This document shows, piece after piece, positions 53,907 through 64,000 of a stretch of 64,000 nt of DNA. Source of the stretch: Agelaius tricolor (taxonomy: Eukaryota > Chordata > Aves > Passeriformes > Icteridae); assembly GCA_023055355.1 (NCBI GenBank), contig JALJCS010000010.1:22025001-22089000 (forward strand), in the 5' to 3' direction. Under the pieces are notes generated by a model that saw nothing but the letters and a program-made list of their open reading frames with translations, searched no databases and was not told the DNA's origin. How positions within the stretch are numbered: position 1 is the stretch's first letter; each line of letters begins with the position of its first letter. The position numbers were made by a program, and so were the translations under genes.

Positions 53907-56900
53907 GAAGTGAAACCTGTGGCAGGATAGGATCCAGCAGGGAGGTTTTGTAACAGTGTCCCGTGCCCATCAGGTATCTGCAGCATTGTCCAGTGTGGTG
54001 GGGAATGGAGGGAGCAGCTGCTGACAGCAGCCTCAATGCCTACCTTCATTCTTGCAGGTGCCAGCAGAAGTATTCAGGTGATGGCACTTGCCTTGTGGGA
54101 AGGAAGGCACAGAGATGTGTGCATGTGCCATTTTTGTTTTCCTGAGCTGCCAGTGTGGGTAGCCACAGCCGTGGAAGGCTTGCTTGGTTGCTGTCATGAC
54201 TCATTTTTATTAAAACCATGCTGAGCCAAAATTAGTGTGTAGGAGCTGCCCAGGAGGCTGGTGTGACTGTGCTGGAAGGACACCCGTGTGAGCCAGCACG
54301 CCTGCAGCACCCGGGGCTGAGGGGCAGCAACCACAGCCATGACACTGGTGTGGCTGCATGTGGCTGGGCAGGAGCCTTGCTGGACCCATGACTTGGGCAG
54401 CTGTACTGACTGGCATGGCTCTGTGTTTAAAAACCAAGAAAGAGATATTACTTAGTTCCCCTTACTTCTGCTTGGGAATTACAGAAAACAGAGAAGCCTT
54501 TATAAGGCTTTTAGCAAGAAATCTTATCACTATGGTTATCTTGTTTCATACCCCACTCATTCCAGGTTTAAATCTTTATTCATAATGGGAGCAGATTGTG
54601 TTGTGTTAGTCTTAATGAGGTGCTTGTTCTTTTTACAGACACACCAGGTACTGACTCCCCATAGCTGAGTTGTATGTGAATGTGTCTGTGGTATTGAAGG
54701 CAGTTCCCTTAAAACCAGGAGAGGAATGTACCTCATGAAAAAAGTATCATCCATGTTCTAGATGAACTAGAGGAGGGCTTCAAACCTTTTCTTGGGTCGT
54801 GGGGCCTTAATTTTCTTTTCCAGGGATTTGGCCTTCTCTGTAAATGCCAGATATACAGCTTGCTTTCCATAGTTGTTCTTCATTGGCCTTGAAGTCTGCA
54901 GACCACATGCTGAAAATCACGCGACATTCTTTTGTGTTTATTGCCAGATCTGTAATTTCAACCCAGTATCTTCTGGCCTTGCTGTCTGTGTAACTCCCTG
55001 TGCTGTTTACAGTTGGGGAAAAAAAAATTGAACCACCATCCCACAATCTAGCATGACTGTTGCAGAGTGAGCTCAGGCAATAATTTTTTTCCTAACATGG
55101 TCTCCTGTATCTGGAATCCTGGGCTGATGTAACAGATTTGTTTGTGGCAGTGGTCTGAAAACTCAGTGGGGTTTTCTCCCCATTGTGAAGAAGTTAGATG
55201 AATGACAGTGTACCTTTCATGTGTCCTTTGTATTCCTGGGGTACTTTTTAGTAAACCCTGGCAACCCCCACCCATGCTGTGTTGAACCACTATGTTGGTG
55301 CACAGTATCTTGGTGAGAGCTGGACACTCCCTCCTGTCCAAACATGAGCAAACCAAAATTGCCTGCTCAGATCTGGCTCCCAGAATGGTGAGATGGCTTT
55401 GCACTGAGTGGCTCCCTCATTGGTCCCGTTGTCTCCTCTGAGAAGGAGGATTTTTGGTAATATATGGTGGAGGTTGTTTGGCTGATGCCTGTGTTTGCCT
55501 GGCTCTTCATCTCATGTCCTGACTGACAATTGCTTTCATGGATAATCAGAGAAGGAGTAACTTCTATGGCAACTCCCGTGTGGCTGCTTTCTGATGCTTC
55601 CTACAGTGCCAGATCACTGTGGTTTCTGCCTTATTTTGTGTATTGAACCCTTGCCCTTCCTGTTCCCCTTGAGCATAGATCTAGACTCTCCTCTGCAGGG
55701 TTTGTTCTCTGGGAATTTCATTTTCTGGGTAGGTGAACAAAACCTTCAATCACTTTAGTCACTGAAATCTTAGTTCCCTTATTTAGCTGGTTCTTGCTCT
55801 TCCCTGACTTCAGCAGCAGCAAGAATAGAAGCAGGCTTGGGAACCACCTGGATAAAGGGGGTCTGTATCAAAGCAAAAGTTAATCTTGCATTACCGATGG
55901 ATAAAATCTACTGCAAGGAACTGGGTAAGTTGAAGAGACCTCTGTTGTATTTCACGTGTGCGATTAAGAAGGGCAAAATTGCTTGCATGTAATTATCTGG
56001 AATAAAAATGCTTTAGATGTTGACTTTATAGTAAAGATTCAAACATGGCTCTGTTCCAGGGCCAAGCTTTTCAAAAAGCTGTTTAAGAGACTGATCATTA
56101 CACAAAGTTGTACATGACTGTCTGGAGACAGTTAATGTTTCAACGACGCAGGTTTTAGAACAGATAACTTGTCCTGCTTGTTGTAACAAAGCATTTAAAT
56201 GTATCCTGGTGAGACAGAAGCACAAAAACTTGTTTGGTCCCTTCTTTTTATTTGGCTTTCATGGTAAATTTTGTGCAGCAGAAGGAGATGGAATGCTGGC
56301 ATGTAAGTGCTCCTATGGTGATGAATCTACCTGAAGGTCACAGCTTGGGGCTTTTGTCACTGTGGTGGTGACCTGTAGTGACAGTAACTCAGAACACAGC
56401 CTGACTGGTTACTGGGCAGGGTTGTAATGCATCAAAGTGTGAGTTAGAAAGTATACTAAGCTGAGTTTGCTCTTGTTCCAGTGTGTGTAGGCAGCTCTTT
56501 GTGTCTCTTTTACGGTGCCGCTGAGTCTTGCAGCAGCATTGCACAGCCAGCACTGAACAGAAAAGGAGCCTGGCCACTTTGCTCTGAGGGCAGAGTTGCT
56601 GCAAGGCTGGGATGTACATGTCTGTACTGCTCCAGAGAGTCCAGGACTGTTAGGGGGTTCTTTGGTCCCACTTCTTAAGCAGATTGTGCACTTGAATCCC
56701 TCCTGGTCATCCAGGGTAGTGCAAGGGTGTCTATTGCACGTCAATTCAACAAGTTGAATATGAAATGTAATGTAAGAGGATGTGAATGCTCTTAGATACT
56801 GGCAGGGGCTTCTCTGTTCTCTGTGTGCGACTTAAAGTGTGTGAGGTGGAGTTTCAAGGGACTGGCTCTTGGTACTTCAAAGGCAATCCAGAAAAAGTTT

Positions 56901-59574
56901 GTGAAATACAGAAATCTTGGCATAGAAGATTTAGACATAAAGATGGCATAAAGTGACTTTAGACACAAAGATGTCCTGATGGTGTTCTTGCAGGCCATGT
57001 TGAGTGTTAGAGGGGACTTTACAAAGCTGTACAGTTGGTGATGGCATAACCAAAGGTGGGCAGCAGTGAATGTGCATGAGATCTGAACAGGAGTGATGTA
57101 GTTAAATAGGCTTGCTGTGATAGAGAGCTTGAGTTGTATCTGGGCTTGCTGGCTCCTGGTAACCCTTTACAAATAAACTCTTGGGCAAGAGGAGATAAAA
57201 GCAACTAGAGGCATTTCCAGCCTTTCTTTTGTGAGTGCTGCTAGCAGTGGAATAAGTGTGCTTTAACCACAGAAGGTCAGCGAGGCCTTCAGGCTCCAGA
57301 CAGACATTATGATTTTATTGTTAGCCTGTATAACAAGATTAGCACCAAATGACTCACAGAACAAGCCAGGTGGTCTTTAATCTTCTGTATCTGGGTTGGT
57401 ATGAAGACATTTTCATTACCATGACAAATGTTGTGGCTGAAAACTTTGACAAAATCAGGTCTTCAGTGGCAAGTATTTTCTGTGGGAACTCTCAACTTTA
57501 TTAAACACAAACATTGAAAGAGTGGTGGGTTTATTTTTTTTTTCCCTGTTTGACTATTTTTCTTTGAAATGCTTCTGGGGTTTTCCTTATGTTGAAATGA
57601 AGCTAATCTCATCTTTTTAAAATGAGAAGCACCAATGTAAATACTGGGTGTCTCTTGCTAATCAGATACTGTGATGAGAGTTGTATTTTAAAAGCTGAGA
57701 TCTTAAGCTGATAATGAAAATGCAATTGGAGTTAATTTGTGGCAAGGTAACTTGTCCCCCTTGTAACTTGTATCTTTCCCCTTTTGCTTATTATCTGAGC
57801 ACAGTAACTTTATGGATCTTCATTGTAACTCAAGAGGTTTGCAAAAGACTTGGATTTGCCCATTTTTGGTGGGAGTGAACAGAGAACTCCAAACTGATGC
57901 CTGAATTTCCAAGAGGCCTCTTAAACACCATTTGAAAGTGTGCTGAGGGTGAAGTCAGCTGTGCAGCAAGGGTGAGAACTGTGTGCTTGATTCCTCCTGC
58001 AGGAGTTGGTGTCATTTAGAACTGTGGCCCCAGATGTATACAGAAAACATGGGAAGATGGTGAACAGAAGAACACAAACAAGAGGGAGGCCAGGACAGAG
58101 TAGCAGGGGGGTGTCATTGGGCATGTGGGTATCTTAGCAGCCATTGATATTTGTATAATTTTAATTATGACAGAGGATTGAAAGAATGGTGATGATGTTT
58201 GTAGATATACAGGTGCTTTTTAGTGCATAAACAGAAATATAAGTAATGTGGTGGGCAGGGAGTGCTCAGGCACTGGTGGCTATGACTGTTCCACGCCTAG
58301 GGCCCAAGGTGAGGGATGAAACACCCCTCCTTTAGGTATTGCCCAGCTTTGCTTCATGCAGAAAACCACAAATCATACTTCCTTCTGGTTACTCTCCTTT
58401 TTCTATAGGTACTGTCTCTGCTCTGCTTTACGAGGTCTGTGTTGGAAATTTAAAGTCTGTAGTGTATAGCAAGACATCCCCTTCTTTGCAGTCTTTCATA
58501 TCCTAGATGCAAAACAAAATGAGTGGGCCTGGTTTTGTCCACAAGCACTGCCACAAAGCTGGAATCAAATAAAAGCAAGGGGGTTTGCTCCCAGGTTACT
58601 GAGCATCCACCAGTTTCCTAGAGAATCTTAGGTTCTCAGTGAGCCCTTTTGGAGAGGTGAGAGATTGAGTGCCAGGCTGCCTCTGTGTCACTCTGTAGTA
58701 GAATGTGACTGGGATGGTGCAGAGCAAGTGCTGTTTCTTTGTGACACCCCCCAAATGATGATGCAGGTGAGCTGAGCCTGTGCTTGACTCGGTCCACTCA
58801 CGTGTGCTGCTCTGCAAACCTGCAGCTGCATTGATTCATATATAAAACCTTCTTGTTTTCTGTGAATCCACTTAAAATTTCAGGCCTTTCCAAGTGAGGC
58901 TGTAACATCAAGTGGAGGCATGTGGAGCTGGGCTTTGGGAGAGCTGCAGGTTGTTGACAGTTCCCTGGTTATTAATGGCCACAGCAAGGTCTCTCAGATT
59001 CTGAGAATAGACCCTGTGTTTGCTTTGGGGGAGACAGCTGACAATGGTGTTTGGTACAGCAATGTGTCTCTGCCTGGCTTTTGATTGACAGTAACACAAA
59101 CTTGTTCTCCTCCCAGCCAAGGCTTAAACCCAGTGACATTTACAGCAGAGTTAACTTCTCTAGTCTAAGTTTAGGTGGTGATTTTGTGTTTGTCTGCATG
59201 TGTGTGCTTGATAAGATACAAAAACAGGGGAGGCCTTCTGCAAATGAAAATGTAACAGGAATTCCCAACTATGGCTGAATGTGAAAGGGGGAGGTGTTAA
59301 ACCTTCATGGATTTTCATGGACTAGCTGTCGTAAATTCTCATTTGAGATACTGGAGTGTTGAAAGGTTGTTACCTATTTTGGCACTTTGGGTTTGCTCTC
59401 CTGAAGTGTGTGGTAAATATTCATAACTCTGGGGCTGTCAGTGTGACTGTGGTTTTGGGTTTTCTGGGCAAGCTGAACTTGGAGTTGGCTGGTAGCCTTA
59501 GCCCCACCTGTGCACAGCTAATGACATGCTTTGTGGGTGTATGTCCATAAGCCATCTGGAAATAGCATGTGATC
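53907..59574. other. Intron 1 segment, nothing recognised
   Basis: Single-copy sequence with overlapping short open frames on both strands. No exon with BIN1 similarity and no mobile element were identified. Confidence 0.5.
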
Positions 59575-59606
59575 AAATGAAATCTCTGACTGCTGAGATT
59601 TCATTT
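59575..59606. repeat. 12-bp inverted repeat, 8-nt loop
   Basis: The left arm is 59575-59586, the loop tgactgct is 59587-59594 and the right arm 59595-59606. A perfect short stem. It is too short for a typical pre-miRNA. Confidence 0.8.
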
Positions 59607-60419
59607 CTTGCCTTGCATCCCTGTTACTCTTTCAGAAGAGTTTCCTGTTAATGAACCTTGTTGCCAGACAAAAGTTCTCCTGCTTCCCACAGCAGGCTAG
59701 ACCAAATGAGCAGAGGTGGCCTTGAAGGATGAGGACTAGGAGGGGAAGCCTGTTCTATTTGAATCTTCAAGCAACTAGTAGCACAGGGAGAGAGGAGAGC
59801 AGATCCTTGTCCAGTGATGGCTGAGCCAGAAATGTCCTGAGCTAATGCATAACTCGACCCTCTGTTTCCACTTCTTTTAGTCCTTGCTCTTCAAGTTTGC
59901 AAAACTACACCTATGTGAGCAGTGCTAGTGTTATCCATTGTCACTTGATATTTGTGGAATGAGCTGCATCTTTTGTCTGTAGGAGACTTGAGGATTTTCA
60001 GTTACGTGTGCTTTGCAACCCTTCTGCCCTTTGCTAAGCTGGACACATGGTCCAGTTTCATTCTTGTTAGTGTGATTGTGCATTAGTACTGCAGCACTTC
60101 TGAGGAGTAAAGCTCCAGGGTTGGAATCCCACTGTAAACAAATCTGGAACAAGAAAGGCCTTCTGCCTTGAGGTTGCATACAATGAATGATGATACTAAG
60201 CAGACCAGGCTTTGCAGCTGCACTGATGCTGTAATCAGCAATCCTACTTGCCTGGATTTGGGATTTTCTGGGGCATGGAGTACCAGGAGGAGAGAGAAGA
60301 GTTGGTCCATCAACACTCCTGTGAATGAAAGGTACTGAGTTCTGGTTGATGAATCTTGTTATTTCAGTAGCTATGTATGGGATAGTACTAAAATCCCTGG
60401 ACAATTCATGTGACATCTA

Positions 60420-60490
60420 TAAAGATATGAGTGAAAAGATATCTACATCTATAGATACAGAGATCTACAATATCTATCTATAAGGATACC
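60420..60490. repeat. Degenerate TATC/GATA-rich stretch
   Basis: Repeated gatat, atctat, tagata and tatcta words with many interruptions. Probably an old tetranucleotide microsatellite. Confidence 0.65.
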
Positions 60491-63400
60491 TACGATGGTA
60501 CTGCCTTGCTTGGACAAAAAAGAGGAAATTTTTTTTCTTTCCACCACACTTCATCAAATAAAGAGATGTTTTGAGCCATTTCTAGCTGTGTAATGCTCTC
60601 CTTGAAGTACTTTGCAGCAGCTTTAAGTTGTTGTTCCTGTGTTGTCTCATGGACCTGTTTTAATGTTGATTAATGTATGGTGCACAGTAGGAATAAAAAC
60701 AATCTGAGGATTTTTTAACAGACCCCCCTCCAATTGATTTATAGTGACCAAATTTCCTCAGTGTGGCATTTTCTTCTCCTTAGGGAGTGACAGTTCATGT
60801 CCACTTGTTCATAATATATTCAGCATCTGTCGACACCCTTCCAGCATGAAGCTGAGCAGAGCCATCTTGTCCAAGGCTGGTAACTGAGCTCTGAGACTGC
60901 TGTCAAAAATAAAAGCTGCTGAGCTTGAACCAGATCTGGATATTTGAGAACTGCAAACTGTGAAGGACAGAAGTGACTGAGTTGATAATGAACAGCACAG
61001 CATGCTTTCCCATGTACCTGTGTTTAAGAATTTAGCAAACAATTGCTGCTGCTTTAGCATATGAAGGAGCCCTCTCTCTTTAAAAAACAGCAAAACAAAA
61101 AAGGCAAAAGCACCCTGAGGTGCCTCTCCCACTCTGGCTTCCTTTCCCAAGCTCACAAGATACAGACACTGGGCAGTCCCTGCTGTCTGGTGCTGGTGAC
61201 AGAACCTCAGCACCCTTGCTGCCCTGTGCTAATGTCAGCCTAGCTGGGCTCTCTCAGCAGCTCTTGGTATCTTCTTCCATGAAAGAAAAAGACACTTGAG
61301 AAGTCTGCACAGCTCTGTGTTGAGGACATAGTTGTGATCCTTTGGGAAGAGGGGGCAGCTGAACTCCTCATGTCATTGCCTGCTGTGGGAACATACGTGA
61401 CTGGTAGCATGGGGACAGCATCTCCTTTCACACTACTGGGAAATCCATACCTGATGTAGGCAGTAAAATGTGGAAGGGCCTCTTCTCCCCAAATGGTGCA
61501 ATCAAGAAATGTCATTTGTATTCTACCTGATACAGGTGTGGTGAATGTCCTTCACCTTGATCTGTGCTCTTGGGAGCAAACAGTGAAGCATTCTGGATCT
61601 GCCCTTTGCAGAGATTAAAGTATTTGCTGCCAGGCCAACCAGGAGGTCTTGACTTAGTCCCTTCATGCTATCTTCCTTCTAAAGATCTCTAAGTTCAGGG
61701 TCCATCTAACAGAACAAATCTGCTTGATGCAGATGTGTTCACAGGAGCTGTTGCTGGAAGGAGAGAGCTTGTGCTTGGCAATCTGTTCTTAGATGGAGGA
61801 ACATCTGGGGACTGGTCATATGACTTAAAAAAACCTGCTAATTTGTTCAGAAATGTCTTTTCACAATTGACCACTGAGGCAGGGTTACTTTAGGGTCTTG
61901 AATAAAAGAATGCTCCTACACTGTCAGTTTTAAAAATCCTTACAAGCAAATTTTAAACTTTTCCCAGGACAGCTAATGAAAAATGCGGGACATACTACTG
62001 TTAAGGGAGCAATTCTATTTGTGGTTTTTTGTTTTCTTTTTTAAAAAAATTACTTCAATTAACACTTTAAATGGAATAATGAGCTTGGGGTGGAGCTTTT
62101 AAATATATCTCTGTGATTTTGGGGAGCTCTTGAGTTTGTGGTTTTGGTTTTAAGTTTGTACTTTTTTTGTTTGTTTTGTTGTTTTTTTTCTTTAGAACTC
62201 AACTGGAGCCATTCAAGAGAAATGTGAACAATTTTTTCCCACTGAAAGTGCTTATCTGAAGTAAAAGCAAGGGAGTGTATATACAGCTTGCCTATTTCTT
62301 CAAAGAGCTGCTTATTTGCAGGCTTTTTGCCAAAGCTGATGCCACAAAAAATTGACTGAGCCCCTTGGCTTTGTGTACACTTGAATGTCATCTTTATCTT
62401 TTTCCTTAATGAGTCTGTATGAAACTAGAGTCAGCACAGATTAGGGGTACAGAACTTACTGTGCCTTTTGGTTTAGAGTTCTGCCCTGCACAAGTCCCCC
62501 TGCTGTGTTCTGGGAAGTCAAGGCTCAACCCATCCCACTGTAGCTCAGTTCTGTGGGAAGTAGCAGTGAGCCTTGCAATAATGCAAAGGACTATGAATGT
62601 TTTTTAAAGCATTGCACGGTTAGAGACGGTGTTAGCAGATAGCCAAGGCTTCCCAGAGTGGGAGTGGCATTAAGGCAGGGAAATGTCAAAGCCCATTTTA
62701 GATAAGTGATTTGATCACAGCCTGGAGGTTGAAGGCAAAGTGTTTGGTACCTGCTTCATGAAAAACTGAGTATTGTTAGTAGTGTGGGAATGGCCTGGGA
62801 GAAACTGTTATAGGTTCTACTCCAAAAACAAAGATGCTTTTAATGTGGGTCCTCAGGGACGTTGGTCTTGCTGAGACAGAGAGTGGGGTCAGCAGGTGAT
62901 ATTGCAGATTCTGGGAGCAGTAGAAAGAGAAGAAGAGGTAAGCAGGGAAATGAAAATTATCCTGGCCTTTTTCCTAGGGCAGAAGATTAACTGGGATTCT
63001 AGCCCCATGTCCACGAGGGCTTTTTATCTTTGGCCCAGGGTTCTACCTATGGGTGTAGCAATTTTGATCAGCCGGGCAGGTCAGGAGTTCTCCAACAACA
63101 GCATGAAGGACAATGTCTTGAGCTCCAGGTGCAGGAACGGCCTGAGATCCACTAAACCCACAGAGGTAGTTGTGGGAAGAATGTCCAAAAACTGGGGTTA
63201 GACCTGATGCTTCTCATTTTGGTCACATATGGTCTTAGGACACTCAGTGTCCTGTGTATTTTAAGATGCTGACTTCAGCCTGGTGAAACTTGTTGCTGTG
63301 AACTTTCTCTTTCCCCCTGTTATGGGGAAGCAAGTTTTCCAGGAAATAATTCTGAGTGAGAAAACTGGAACTTGATTTTTTTTTTCCCTCTATTGACTAC

Positions 63401-64000
63401 AGAGTGAGAGAGAAGAGTGAAGCATGAAAGGCATTGCAATTTGACCACACTGAGTCATGTTAAACTTGAGAGGTGTGTCCTGAAGGTGCAGGTCATGGTG
63501 AGGCTGCTGTTCAACAGCTGTCAGAGGCAAATACTTGAGATGAGCCTTCAAGGCAGTGCAGCATGACTGGCTCCTACAGAAATTTTTTAATATAGTGCTG
63601 TTTAGGGAAGATGATGGTTCTTTGACACATACATGCTGTTTCTTTGGCTATGCATGTTATTAGTATCTAGTCACACACTTTGTGTCGTATGGAGAAAGGA
63701 ATGAGATCTTTTTGATCTGTTTGTTTGGAGATGAAGTGATTGACCTTCGTTGAAGCTGTCATCTTCTGGATTTGGGAAAGAATAGCTTTGGAAGGGCCTT
63801 ACATGGTCTGACCCATTTGTAAAGTGGAATCAATCATTAAATCACACTTGAGATTCCTGTCTTAAAGTCTTTAATTAGCAAAGGACATTCATGCAATCTA
63901 TCCTAATGATGTAAATTCCTCACTGGTAATGTTTTTTTGGGGGATGTGTACAGAAAATTGACTTTTTAGTCATTTCTGTTTTACAATATGGCTCTAAGCA
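60491..64000. other. Intron 1 segment to window end
   Basis: Single-copy sequence. A short T/TTTG-rich tract lies at about 62160-62192. The open frame at 62896-63201 (101 codons, + strand) has varied composition but no domain I know. No BIN1 exon 2 was found before the window ends. Confidence 0.5.

Noticed and set aside
62896..63201. Plus-strand 101-codon open frame with mixed composition
   Set aside because: No recognisable domain, promoter or splice context. It is probably chance, though an old mobile-element remnant cannot be excluded.

Overview
This window is vertebrate nuclear DNA, most likely from a bird. Two things point there. A LINE at 31985-32924 matches the 3' end of an avian-type CR1 element. 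A CpG-island first exon at 33441-33524 encodes the start of BIN1 (bridging integrator 1 / amphiphysin 2). Species cannot be fixed from the sequence alone. CR1 also occurs in other sauropsids, so bird is an inference, and passerine would be only a guess.

Layout. (1) 1-24836 is one tandem satellite array with a period of about 805 bp, open at the left edge of the window and degenerate at its right edge. Each unit is a dimer of two related halves: A (about 446 bp) and B (about 359 bp). The + strand is purine-rich, carries A-tracts and A/T-tracts, and contains a perfect 34-bp inverted repeat around a 3-nt loop in 28 of the units. Four units carry the same 36-bp loss inside that inverted repeat. 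Two of these also share a second, 332-bp deletion and another carries a separate deletion of about 375 bp. (2) 24837-33169 is non-coding flank: an (AGGAT)n microsatellite, a T/TTTTG-rich tract, an AT-rich stretch with a 30-bp perfect inverted repeat, and a CR1 fragment that seems to be split by a 319-bp LTR-like insertion. (3) About 33170-33800 is a CpG island holding the BIN1 promoter and coding exon 1, with a consensus-like donor at 33525. (4) 33525-64000 reads as BIN1 intron 1. I found no exon 2 or any other exon in it. It holds scattered simple repeats and one motif pair (SRF CArG box next to a TEAD M-CAT) that would suit a muscle enhancer.

Only one protein-coding segment is supported, the 28-codon first exon of BIN1. 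All the long open frames in the satellite are the same few frames repeated by the tandem array and are not treated as genes. The most interesting material is the satellite: its dimeric build, its strictly conserved hairpin, the deletion variants that reveal how units spread, and its position about 8.6 kb upstream of a muscle and endocytosis gene.
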